Below are positions 17,698 through 25,720 of a stretch of DNA of 64,000 nt, piece after piece. The stretch covers positions 62,001 to 126,000 of the forward strand of contig NZ_JARZHH010000013.1 in the NCBI RefSeq assembly GCF_029946515.1, read 5' to 3'. The DNA is from Polyangium sp. 6x1 (GTDB lineage Bacteria; Myxococcota_A; Polyangia; Polyangiales; Polyangiaceae). The notes under the pieces are model-generated. The model saw only the letters and a program-made list of their open reading frames with translations, was not told where the DNA came from and did not search any database. A program made the translations under genes and the position numbers. The stretch's first letter is position 1, and each line of letters opens with the position of its first letter.

Positions 17698-18867
17698 CTA
17701 GATCCAGAGCTGCACCTGGAAGGTCAGCTTGTGGTTCGTGCCGGCCGCGTAGCCGTCGGCTGTCTTCGCGTCGGTGCGGAGCCACATGTAGCGCAGGCCC
17801 ATTTTGAGGTGGTTGCCCACGACGTAGCCGTTGAGCAGCCCTTCGACGCTGCGCTCGGTGTCTGGCTTCGACGTGTCGGGATCCATCACGCCCGCGCGCG
17901 CTGCGATCTCGAAGCGCTTCGGCACCACGAAATACCCCGCCTGCGCGTAACCGCCGAAACCCTGGATTCGTTTGCCCTCGTCCGGCTGCACCTGCTTTGC
18001 GTAGGCCTCGGCGAGGAACGTGAATCGATTCCAGGCGATGAAGACGTCGGCGCCCGCGGTGAGGCGTGTCTCGGCTGGCAGGGCCACGGTCGTCTGCGCG
18101 CCCGTCGCGGGGTCCGTCTGCTGCTTCGTCGGGTGCGCGCGGTCGGCGATGCCATTGAGGCCGATCGCGATGCCGAAGGGAACGGCGCCACGCAGGGAAG
18201 GCGTCTCGTCGTAGGGCATGGCGCGGACTGGGTTTACCGCGATGCGGCCGATGCCCATCACGGACGTGTCGTCGTTCCCGCCCTTGTCGATGCCATTTCC
18301 GTTGAATGCGCCCGCGAAATACTCCAGGCGCCCCTTGCCGGTCGAGCCGAACAGCATCATGCCCGTGTCGCGCGATGCCCTGAATCGCTCGTTCATGCGC
18401 GAAAAATCGGGGAACTGGAGGACGGGCACCGGCGTGAGGAAGGCCCGGCTGAACGGCGTCAAGAACTGGCCCACCTTGATGCCGATCTCCGGGATTGGCT
18501 GCCACGCGATCTCGAGGTCGAGCAGCTTCGGCGTGGCCGTTGCGAGCTCGGGTTGCACGAAGAAGCGGATCTGGTCGTGGAATGCGCGGGCCCGGATGTA
18601 CGGGCGTACCACGGCGACGTTGAATCCGTCGGTCGCGAGCCCGTCGCTGTTCGACACGAGATCGAAGCGCGTCTGGCTGAGCACGCCCGCGTCGAGGACG
18701 AATTTGTCCTGCGCGGTGCGGAAGCCGAGCCCGTCGGCGAGCGAGGCGTGGAATTCGAATTTGTCGCTCTTGGCGGGCGCGTCGGCGTGGGCGGCGGGGA
18801 GCGCGAAGAAAGAGGCCAGGGCGAGCGACGCGAGTCCGCTCGCGAGCGCGCGAATGCGATGAGACAC
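17698..18867 (-). CDS. Phosphate-selective porin (OprP/OprO) family outer-membrane protein
   Basis: 389 residues with a clear signal peptide (LALASFFALPAAHA). The mature protein has alternating beta-strand character and motifs of the OprO/OprP family: VVRPYIRARAFHDQIRFFVQPE, WQPIPEIGIKVGQFLTPFSR, SRDTGMMLFGSTGKGRLEYFAGAFNGNG, and a C-terminal strand NHKLTFQVQLWI. OprP forms trimeric anion channels, but the substrate cannot be assigned here because the Arg ladder is not identifiable by eye. Start ATG 18867 is directly before the signal peptide. It is monocistronic; repeat copy B lies just downstream and may end the transcript. Confidence 0.82.
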   Translation of the reverse strand: MSHRIRALASGLASLALASFFALPAAHADAPAKSDKFEFHASLADGLGFRTAQDKFVLDAGVLSQTRFDLVSNSDGLATDGFNVAVVRPYIRARAFHDQIRFFVQPELATATPKLLDLEIAWQPIPEIGIKVGQFLTPFSRAFLTPVPVLQFPDFSRMNERFRASRDTGMMLFGSTGKGRLEYFAGAFNGNGIDKGGNDDTSVMGIGRIAVNPVRAMPYDETPSLRGAVPFGIAIGLNGIADRAHPTKQQTDPATGAQTTVALPAETRLTAGADVFIAWNRFTFLAEAYAKQVQPDEGKRIQGFGGYAQAGYFVVPKRFEIAARAGVMDPDTSKPDTERSVEGLLNGYVVGNHLKMGLRYMWLRTDAKTADGYAAGTNHKLTFQVQLWI

Positions 18868-19043
18868 GATACCTCCAGCGGTCCGCAGCGCGGACGTACC
18901 AGGACGAACGATCGCGCCGCCAAACCCGGGTCGGCGCGGAGGACGAGCCGGAGGCGCTGCGCGGTAGGGCGCGGCGCCCGGGGGCTCGGAGGGCTAGGTT
19001 TCCATCGATGGGGCGGAGGGATGTTCCCTGCCGCCGGAAGCCT

Positions 19044-19652
19044 TCAATCGCGGCTGGCCGTCAGCACGAATTGCTCACGGAGGGCGGCTTTCTTCGATTC
19101 GTGACGGACGTGAATCTCGTATCGGCCCGGGTGCGCGACAGCCACACGCAAGGGGACGCCCCTGCCATTGTGGTGCGTGAACTTGTGCACGCAGCGGTCC
19201 TCGACACACTGCCGTTCGAGCTTCGTGTCGCTCTCCGACGGGAGCACCACGCGCACGTGCGTCGGCACTTCGAGGCTCACGAGCGCCGGCTGATCGTCGT
19301 GGTGCTGCGTCTGCAAGTGGAGCTCGGTCCAGGCGTGCCCCGCCTCCGGCAACGCGACCGCGCGCTCTTCGATCCGCACGACCTCGGGCCCCTCCGAGCG
19401 CACATGCCCATAGATGCCATACGCGAGCGCCGCCGCGAGCGCCATCGCGGGCGCGATCCGCACGAACGCCGAGCTTCCGTCCGGGCGAGGTTTGTCCGGG
19501 ATATCCTTGCTCGTGCGACGCTCGGAGGCCGAGCGCTCGGGCAAACTGGCGAACGCGCGCTCGACGAGCGATTGCGGCGGTTTCACCTGGCGGAGCGCGC
19601 GGATCTCTTCCTCCAGCTTCTCGGGGAGCGGGGGTAGGTCTTTCGAATTCAT
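19044..19652 (-). CDS. Single-pass membrane protein, putative anti-sigma factor
   Basis: 202 residues. A charged cytoplasmic N-terminus (about 68 residues, many Glu/Arg) is followed by one membrane helix (RIAPAMALAAALAYGIYG) and an external domain with a CVEDRC pair. Its ATG overlaps the stop of the upstream ECF sigma factor gene (ATGA), so translation is probably coupled. Position, topology and coupling suggest an anti-sigma factor, but no zinc-binding HxxxCxxC motif or other known anti-sigma domain is visible. The family is not recognised. Confidence 0.65.
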   Translation of the reverse strand: MNSKDLPPLPEKLEEEIRALRQVKPPQSLVERAFASLPERSASERRTSKDIPDKPRPDGSSAFVRIAPAMALAAALAYGIYGHVRSEGPEVVRIEERAVALPEAGHAWTELHLQTQHHDDQPALVSLEVPTHVRVVLPSESDTKLERQCVEDRCVHKFTHHNGRGVPLRVAVAHPGRYEIHVRHESKKAALREQFVLTASRD

Positions 19653-20245
19653 GTCGACTCCTCCTCCCTCGCCGGCGTTTCGGGCTTCGCCGCCACGAGC
19701 TTTTCATAAGCCAGCCGTAGACGCGCCCGCCCGCGGGCATGTCGGCTCTTCACGGTCCCCTTGGGGACGCCGAGGATCTCGGCCACCCGATCGTATCCGA
19801 GCTCCTCGATGTCGCAGAGGACCACCACCGTGCGGAATTCCTCCGGCAACGTCTGCAAGCACGCGAGGAGCTGGCCCGCGTGCTCGTTCTGGATCACGAG
19901 GGCCTCCGGGCTCTTTCGCTCGTCCTCCGCCCCGAACCCGAGCGCCGAAGCGCAGGCATCGACGAATTGCTCGAAGAGCCCGCGCCGCCGCGCCTCGGTG
20001 CGCCGCGCCTCCAGGTGCTCGTGCCGGGCGATGCCGCAGATCCAGACCACGAGATCGCTCCGGCCCTCGAACGAGGCTGCGTTCGCGTAGGCCTTGATGA
20101 GCGTGTTCTGGAAGAGGTCGTCGGCCCGGTCGCGGTCACCCGAGAGGGCGAGGCAAAAGCGATAGAGTCGCGGCAGGACCGGGCGAACCGCCGCCTCGAA
20201 CTGCGCGCGGCTTTCCGCAAGGGGACTGGATTGTGGAGAAGCCAT
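19649..20245 (-). CDS. ECF-type RNA polymerase sigma factor
   Basis: About 198 residues. Region 2 reads RLYRFCLALSGDRDRADDLFQNTLIKAYANAASFEGRS. Region 4 reads LPEEFRTVVVLCDIEELGYDRVAEILGVPKGTVKSRHARGRARLR, with its helix-turn-helix. The sigma-3 domain is missing, as in all ECF factors. ATG 20245 is chosen; ATG 20263 would add six residues, and neither has a strong ribosome-binding site. The stop overlaps the start of the putative anti-sigma gene. The target regulon is unknown; no matching -35/-10 pair was identified. Confidence 0.88.
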   Translation of the reverse strand: MASPQSSPLAESRAQFEAAVRPVLPRLYRFCLALSGDRDRADDLFQNTLIKAYANAASFEGRSDLVVWICGIARHEHLEARRTEARRRGLFEQFVDACASALGFGAEDERKSPEALVIQNEHAGQLLACLQTLPEEFRTVVVLCDIEELGYDRVAEILGVPKGTVKSRHARGRARLRLAYEKLVAAKPETPAREEEST

Positions 20246-20433
20246 GGTGAACCCGTCGAGCATCTGCGACGACGGGGCCACTCTAGCGTAGCCAAGACGC
20301 GGGGCCACTCCGGCAAGCTGGAAGATCGGTCCTTCCGCGGAGAACGCCCTTGATTCCGAGGTGGCGCGCATGTCCGGAGTGGGACGGAACGAGCTCGGCC
20401 TGGGTTCCCGGGCGAGCGCGTCGGGGCGCGAGA

Positions 20434-21993
20434 TCACGGGCGCCCGGCGACGACGGTGCTGGGGACGGGGCGCGCGAGGGCCTCGGCGCTCGGGCCGACG
20501 ATCGCGAGCAAAGGCCGCGGATACAGGCCGACCACGAGCACGAGAATGGAAAGGCATCCGACGACGCCCCATTCGAGCGGCCGGAGATCCTTCATCGAGG
20601 CGACGCGCGGGCGCGTCACGGGGCCGAGAAAGACCTGCTCGAAGACCCGCAGGACGTACGCCGCGCCGAGGATCGTGCCGAGGAGCGCGAATCCGAGCAG
20701 CGGGAGGCTCGTCTCGTACGCGGAGAACAGGACGAGGTGCTCGCCGGGGAAGCCGCTCGTGCCGGGGACGCCGATGCCGGCGAGGCTGAGGAGGAGGAAC
20801 ATCACGGCCGCGCGCGGCGCTTTCTGCGCGACGCCGCCGAGCGCCGAGACCTCGGACGAACCCACGCGGCTCTGCAGGAAACCGGTCAGGAAGAACAGGC
20901 CGGTCGCGGACAAACCCAGGTTCAACATCGCGAGCACCGCGCCTGAGAGGCCCTCCGCCGTGCCCGACGAGATGCCGAGCAAGACGAGGCCCACGTGGCT
21001 CAGGCACGCGAACGAGAGCATGCGCCGCAGGTTTGGCTGGACGAGCGCGACGAGCGCGCCGTAGACGATGCCCGTCACGCCGACGGCGCCGAGCAGCCAT
21101 GCATAACGCGCCGTGGCCTCGGGGAGAAGCGGCACGAGAAAGCGGAGCACGCCGTAGCTGCCGAGCTTGAGCCCGGTCAAGATGACGCCGATTCCCACGG
21201 GGCACTCGCGCAGCATCGTGGGCATCCAGGTGTGCAGCGGGACGAAGGGGCCCTTCACGGCGAAGCCGGTCAGCATCGTGAAGAAGACGATCGGCCCGAT
21301 CGCGGACGGGACCGGCCTCGCGCGGAGGACGAGCCAGTCGAACGTGTACGGATCGGCCGGGCTTTGCCGGCCCGCGACCGCGAGCAGGACGATGCCGAGC
21401 AGGAGCGGCCCGGAGGCGGCGAGCATCGTGAGCACGAATTTCGTCGCCGCATACCGGCGCTCGGGGCCGACGCCCCAGAGGCTCACGAGGAAATAAATGG
21501 GGACGAGCGACGCCTCCCAGAACACGAAAAAGAGGACGAGATCGAGGGACGAGTAGATGCCCACCATGATCGCCGAGAGCGCGAGGACCGAGGCGCAAAA
21601 ACCCCGGGCGCGGGTCTTCACGTCGTGCCACGAGGCGACGAGGACGAGCACCGCGAGCATCGAGGCGACGGGCAAGAAGAGCACGCTCATGCCGTCGACG
21701 CCGAGGTGATAACTCGCGCCGAGCGTGGGTATCCACGAGCGCCGCTCGGCGAATTGCACGTCGGGCGTCCCGGGCGAGAACCGCGCGAGCACGAAGAGCG
21801 AGAGGAAGAGCTCGAGCAGCGCGCCGGTGAGCGCCGTCCACCGCGCGCGTTTCTCGTCGCCGATCGCGAGGACGAGCACTGCCCAGGCGAGGGGGAGGAA
21901 AATCAGCGTGGAGAGGACGGGAAAACCGACCTGATCTGCGGCGAAAATCTCGCGAATTTGCACGACGAACGCGTCTCCCGAGCGCCCCGTCAC
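20434..21993 (-). CDS. NuoM-like proton-antiporter subunit (third in operon)
   Basis: 519 residues, about 14 membrane helices, of the complex I/Mrp antiporter family. The TM5 Glu is present (FVFWEASLVPIYFLVS), as is the TM7 Lys (FAVKGPFVPLHTWMPTML). The TM8 Lys is in GLKLGSYGVLRF and later helices keep LVQPNLRRMLSFACLSHVG. These are the residues that carry protons in NuoM, so this subunit looks competent for ion movement. The start is GTG 21993, overlapping the stop of the preceding gene (GTGA). It is the last gene of the DabA operon. No Nuo hydrophilic subunits lie nearby, so it does not belong to a standard complex I operon. Confidence 0.87.
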   Translation of the reverse strand: MTGRSGDAFVVQIREIFAADQVGFPVLSTLIFLPLAWAVLVLAIGDEKRARWTALTGALLELFLSLFVLARFSPGTPDVQFAERRSWIPTLGASYHLGVDGMSVLFLPVASMLAVLVLVASWHDVKTRARGFCASVLALSAIMVGIYSSLDLVLFFVFWEASLVPIYFLVSLWGVGPERRYAATKFVLTMLAASGPLLLGIVLLAVAGRQSPADPYTFDWLVLRARPVPSAIGPIVFFTMLTGFAVKGPFVPLHTWMPTMLRECPVGIGVILTGLKLGSYGVLRFLVPLLPEATARYAWLLGAVGVTGIVYGALVALVQPNLRRMLSFACLSHVGLVLLGISSGTAEGLSGAVLAMLNLGLSATGLFFLTGFLQSRVGSSEVSALGGVAQKAPRAAVMFLLLSLAGIGVPGTSGFPGEHLVLFSAYETSLPLLGFALLGTILGAAYVLRVFEQVFLGPVTRPRVASMKDLRPLEWGVVGCLSILVLVVGLYPRPLLAIVGPSAEALARPVPSTVVAGRP

Positions 21994-23552
21994 GGGGCGC
22001 CCTCCCCGTGCATCACGAGGGACGTGTGCGGTTTGGCGTGCTCGAGCCGCGTGGACATGGCGCGGACCGAGCCGTCCACGACCTCGAGCAAGGGGTGAGA
22101 AAAGAGCCCGAGGCCCACGATGATCGCGCCGACCGCGCCGGCAATGACGAGCTCGCGCGGGCCGAGGTCACGTACGCTCTTGCCGCGCGTCGATTTCACC
22201 TCGGTCGCCGCAGAGCCCGGCGCGGCCGCGGCGGGCGCGAGGAAGGCGCGCTGGAAATACCGCAAGAGATAGGCGGCGCCGAGCAAGCTGCCGAGGCCAA
22301 CCGCGATCGCCATGATGCCGTGCCGCGCGCCGAGCGCGCCCACGACGACGAGGTGCTCGGCCTCGAATCCGCTCGTCCCCGGCATTCCGATCGTGGAGAG
22401 GCCGACGAGCAGGAACGTGAACGACAAGAGCGGCGCGCGATGCGAGAGGCGCGCGGCGCGATCGATCTCCGTCGAGCCGAGGCGGCGATGCAAGAAGCCC
22501 GCGACGAAATAAAGCCCGGCCGCGCTGAGGCCGACGTTCAGCGTGACGAGCAGCGCGCCCGAGAGCCCCTCCACGTTGAGCGCCGCGAGCCCCACGAGCA
22601 CAGCGCCCGTGTGCGCGAGGCAGGCGAACGCGACGAGCCGGCGCAGGTTTGTCTGGACGAGCGCGAGCAGGGCGCCGTACAGCATCCCGACGACGCCGAG
22701 GATCGCCAGAATGGAAGCGTGGCGGTGCGCGGCGAGGGGGAGGAGCGGGACCACGAAGCGCAAAAGGCCATACACGCCGAGCTTGGCGCCGACGAGGAAG
22801 ACGCTCACGCCGACGACCGGGCCCTCGGCCATGACGGGCGGCAGCCAGCCGTGGAAAGGGAAGAGCGGGATGCGGACGGCGAAGCCGAGGACGAAGAGCC
22901 AGAACGCGAGGGATTGCGCCTTCGCCGGCGCGGGCATGTCGAAGAGGGCGTCGAGGGAGAATCGACCGCCGGTGACGCGGCCGAGGACGAGCGCGCCGGC
23001 GAGGACGAGCACGACGCCCATCGCATTGAGCGCCGCATACCGGCGCGCCGCCGCGTGCCGGCCGGGTCCCGTGCCCCAGCTCCGCACGAGCAGCGTGCCG
23101 GGCACGAGCTCGAGCGCGGCGAACGCCCAGAAGAGCAGGAGATCGAGCGCGACGAACGCCCCCATGAGCGTCGCCTGGAGGGAAAAAATGGCGGCGAGGT
23201 AATGGCCGGGCCGCTCCTTCGACGCGACCTGCGCGTGGAGGATGACGAGCAGCGCGAGCACGGCCGTCAGCGGCAAAAAGAGGACGCTGATGCCGTCGAC
23301 CCCGACGTGATAGGCGAAATGTCCGAAGAGCGGGACACGCTCGACGAGCTGGAGCGCGGAGGTGTGCCGCTCGAACCGGGCGACGACGAGCACGGCGAGG
23401 ACGAGCTCGAGCGCGGCGCCGGCAAGGCCAATCGAATAGACGTGGCGCGCGTTTTTCAGGGAACGGACGAACGCCGCGGCGAGGAGCGGCACGAGGATGA
23501 GCGCGCTCAGGATCGGAAACGGCAAGGCCGAGGAATAGGGAATCTCGTTCAT
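21990..23552 (-). CDS. NuoM-like subunit with altered channel residues (second in operon)
   Basis: 520 residues, polytopic. Overall it aligns with the other NuoM-like proteins of the operon (YHVGVDGISVLFLPLTAV, LVQTNLRRLVAFACLAHTG). Two key positions differ. The TM5 motif is FWAFAALELVPGTLLV, where Ala stands at the usual Glu position and a Glu appears two residues later. The TM7 Lys is replaced by Arg (FAVRIPLFPFHGWLPPVM). The TM8 Lys remains (GAKLGVYGLLRF). It may be a structural or regulatory subunit rather than a full proton channel. ATG 23552 lies 2 bp after the NuoL-like stop and the 3' end overlaps the next gene. Confidence 0.85.
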   Translation of the reverse strand: MNEIPYSSALPFPILSALILVPLLAAAFVRSLKNARHVYSIGLAGAALELVLAVLVVARFERHTSALQLVERVPLFGHFAYHVGVDGISVLFLPLTAVLALLVILHAQVASKERPGHYLAAIFSLQATLMGAFVALDLLLFWAFAALELVPGTLLVRSWGTGPGRHAAARRYAALNAMGVVLVLAGALVLGRVTGGRFSLDALFDMPAPAKAQSLAFWLFVLGFAVRIPLFPFHGWLPPVMAEGPVVGVSVFLVGAKLGVYGLLRFVVPLLPLAAHRHASILAILGVVGMLYGALLALVQTNLRRLVAFACLAHTGAVLVGLAALNVEGLSGALLVTLNVGLSAAGLYFVAGFLHRRLGSTEIDRAARLSHRAPLLSFTFLLVGLSTIGMPGTSGFEAEHLVVVGALGARHGIMAIAVGLGSLLGAAYLLRYFQRAFLAPAAAAPGSAATEVKSTRGKSVRDLGPRELVIAGAVGAIIVGLGLFSHPLLEVVDGSVRAMSTRLEHAKPHTSLVMHGEGAP

Positions 23553-23554
23553 GG

Positions 23555-25720
23555 TCAAACGGCCCAGCGGACGACGACGAACAGCGAGAGGACGACGAGC
23601 GCCCCGACGACGACGGGCCTCTCGAGCAGCGCCTCGACGTGATCGAGGGTGCGCCCGAGGAGGTCGCCGGTGATCGGGATGCCGCGGCCGATCGCGCGCC
23701 GGACGATGTGCTTCTCGATGAGGTTCGCGAGCGACGACGCGTACTGGACGGTCCGGCCCGGGATGCCCCGGCTCCGCGCGAAATCGTCCTCGGCGCCGGG
23801 CGCGGGCGGCGGCTCTTCCCCGTGCTCGATCGCGGCGCCGCTCGTGGTCTGGCGCTCGAGCGCCGCGCGTACGGCCGCGAAAGGATCGGCGTCGTCGATC
23901 TCGCCGGCGAGGACCTTTTCCTGGAAGGTCGCGAGCGGCGCGGGCGCGTCCTCGGGCGAGAGCGGGCGGCCGAAGGCACGATCGAGGAGCGAGGCATCGA
24001 GGCGGTCGAGCGCGCGGCCGAGGCGGAGAATGGGCGCGAGGAGGAATCGCTCGTAAAGCGGTTCGAGCCAGAATCGGGCGAGCGCCGTGACGTAGAGGCC
24101 CCGCAGGCGCGTCGGCAAAATGCCGGGCCGCTCGGGCGCGGCGCGGTGGAAATAAAGCGCCGTCGCCCAGCCCGCGACGAGCAGGCACCCGAGCAGGAGC
24201 ATGAGGCCGAAGGCCCAGAACGGATGCGCGGCGCGCCCGAGGCCCCCGCGCTTCAGCAAGGGATCGAGGATGAGGTGGAAGAGCCCGTGCGGCCGTCCGC
24301 CAGGCGCGAGGCCGAGCGAGAGGCTGACGGCGCCGACGACCGCGGGCGCGATCCACGCCGGGCCGAAGTCGACGAACGAGGCGACGGTCTTCCACTCCGC
24401 GCCGCTTCCGGCATTCGCGAGGCTCCGCTGCGCGAACCGGAGGAGATAATGGCCGCCGCAGAAGAGCGCCATGCCAGCGCCCGCCGCGGAGAGGAAGGCG
24501 CCCGGGGAGAGGGGCGCCTCCGGGCCGGCCCAGATCTCGGCGAGGAAGGGCAAGGCGAGGACGCCGAGCAGGCCTGCGAGCAAGAGCCAGAAGGCCGGCT
24601 CGACCTCGCCCGCGACGGGGCGCTCTTCGCGGGACGGCTCGTCGCGCGTGACGAGGAGCAGGGTGCTCGGCGCCGTGAGGAACTGCGCGCCGCGGAGGAG
24701 CGCGTGCGCGAAGAGGTGAAACAGCGCAATGCCGCGGGCCCCGAGCCCGACCGCGAGGAACATGAGCCCGAGCTGGCTCACCGTGGAGAAGATGAGGCCG
24801 CTCTTCGCGTCCGTCTGCACGAGGCTCACGAGCCCGCCATAAAGCGCGGTCGCCGCGCCCATCGCGGCCATGGCGCGGAGCACGTCGGGCGCGTGCACGA
24901 GCACGGGGGTCATGCGCAGCACAAGGAAGAGGCCCGCGGTGACCATGACGGAGCCGTAAAAGAGCGCGCTCGAAGGCGTCGGGCCCTCCATGGCGCGGGA
25001 GATCCACGGCGAGAACGGGAGCTGCGCGGATTTCGCGGCCGCCGCGACGAGCAGGCAGAACCCGAGCGCCGAGAGCGCCCCGTGGTTCGCCGTCTCCGCG
25101 ACGCGGAACAGGGACGAATAACTCACCGTGCCGAGCTCGTGCCAGGCGATGAAGATCGCGCAGACGAACGCCGCGTCGCCGATGCGGTTCGTCACGAACC
25201 CGTACGTCGCGGCGCGGGCCGGTGCTTTGCGATCGTAATGATAACCGATGAGCAGGTACGACGCGAGGCCCGCGCCCTCCCAGCCGACGAACGTCATCAC
25301 GAGGTTGCCGCCGAGCACGAGCAGGAGCATCGCGGCGAGGAAAAAGCTCATCACCGCGAAGAACCGGGGGAAGCCGGCCTCGCGGTGCATGTAATTCGTC
25401 GAGAACTTGAGGACGAGCGCGCCGAAGCCCGTGACGAGCAGCGCGAGCGAAGCCGAGAGCGGATCGAGCAGGAGCTCGAGCGGCGCGCGATAAGCGCTGG
25501 TCTCGATCCAGGGCGCGACGAAGATCGTCGTGGGCGCGGCGCCGAGCGTGGAGCGCGCGAGGAGCGCGCCGGCGCCGAGGAAGGAGAGGAGCGTCGCGCC
25601 GAGGGCGAGCCGGCTCGTCGTGCGCTCGCGGAGCGGCCGTCCGCCGAGCGCGAAGAGGCCGATGAGGATCGCCGCGACGAGCGGCAGGAGCGGAATCAGA
25701 ATGGCGAGGCGCTCAAGCAT
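23555..25720 (-). CDS. NuoL/DabB-like antiporter subunit
   Basis: 721 residues: an NuoL-type core of about 14-15 helices plus a long C-terminal extension ending in another membrane helix (VVVGALVVLSLFVVVRWAV). Key residues are present: FVGWEGAGLASYLLIGYHY (TM5 Glu) and AAAKSAQLPFSPWISRAMEG (TM7 Lys). The His of TM8, usually in ALIHAATMV, is absent here (SSALFYGSVMVTAG), and the HxW after the Lys motif is SPW. In DAB systems the NuoL-like DabB is the membrane partner of DabA and supplies the cation gradient coupling. This gene directly follows dabA with overlapping ends, so it is the best DabB candidate among the four antiporter-like proteins. ATG 25720 is chosen over GTG 25735. Confidence 0.85.
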   Translation of the reverse strand: MLERLAILIPLLPLVAAILIGLFALGGRPLRERTTSRLALGATLLSFLGAGALLARSTLGAAPTTIFVAPWIETSAYRAPLELLLDPLSASLALLVTGFGALVLKFSTNYMHREAGFPRFFAVMSFFLAAMLLLVLGGNLVMTFVGWEGAGLASYLLIGYHYDRKAPARAATYGFVTNRIGDAAFVCAIFIAWHELGTVSYSSLFRVAETANHGALSALGFCLLVAAAAKSAQLPFSPWISRAMEGPTPSSALFYGSVMVTAGLFLVLRMTPVLVHAPDVLRAMAAMGAATALYGGLVSLVQTDAKSGLIFSTVSQLGLMFLAVGLGARGIALFHLFAHALLRGAQFLTAPSTLLLVTRDEPSREERPVAGEVEPAFWLLLAGLLGVLALPFLAEIWAGPEAPLSPGAFLSAAGAGMALFCGGHYLLRFAQRSLANAGSGAEWKTVASFVDFGPAWIAPAVVGAVSLSLGLAPGGRPHGLFHLILDPLLKRGGLGRAAHPFWAFGLMLLLGCLLVAGWATALYFHRAAPERPGILPTRLRGLYVTALARFWLEPLYERFLLAPILRLGRALDRLDASLLDRAFGRPLSPEDAPAPLATFQEKVLAGEIDDADPFAAVRAALERQTTSGAAIEHGEEPPPAPGAEDDFARSRGIPGRTVQYASSLANLIEKHIVRRAIGRGIPITGDLLGRTLDHVEALLERPVVVGALVVLSLFVVVRWAV

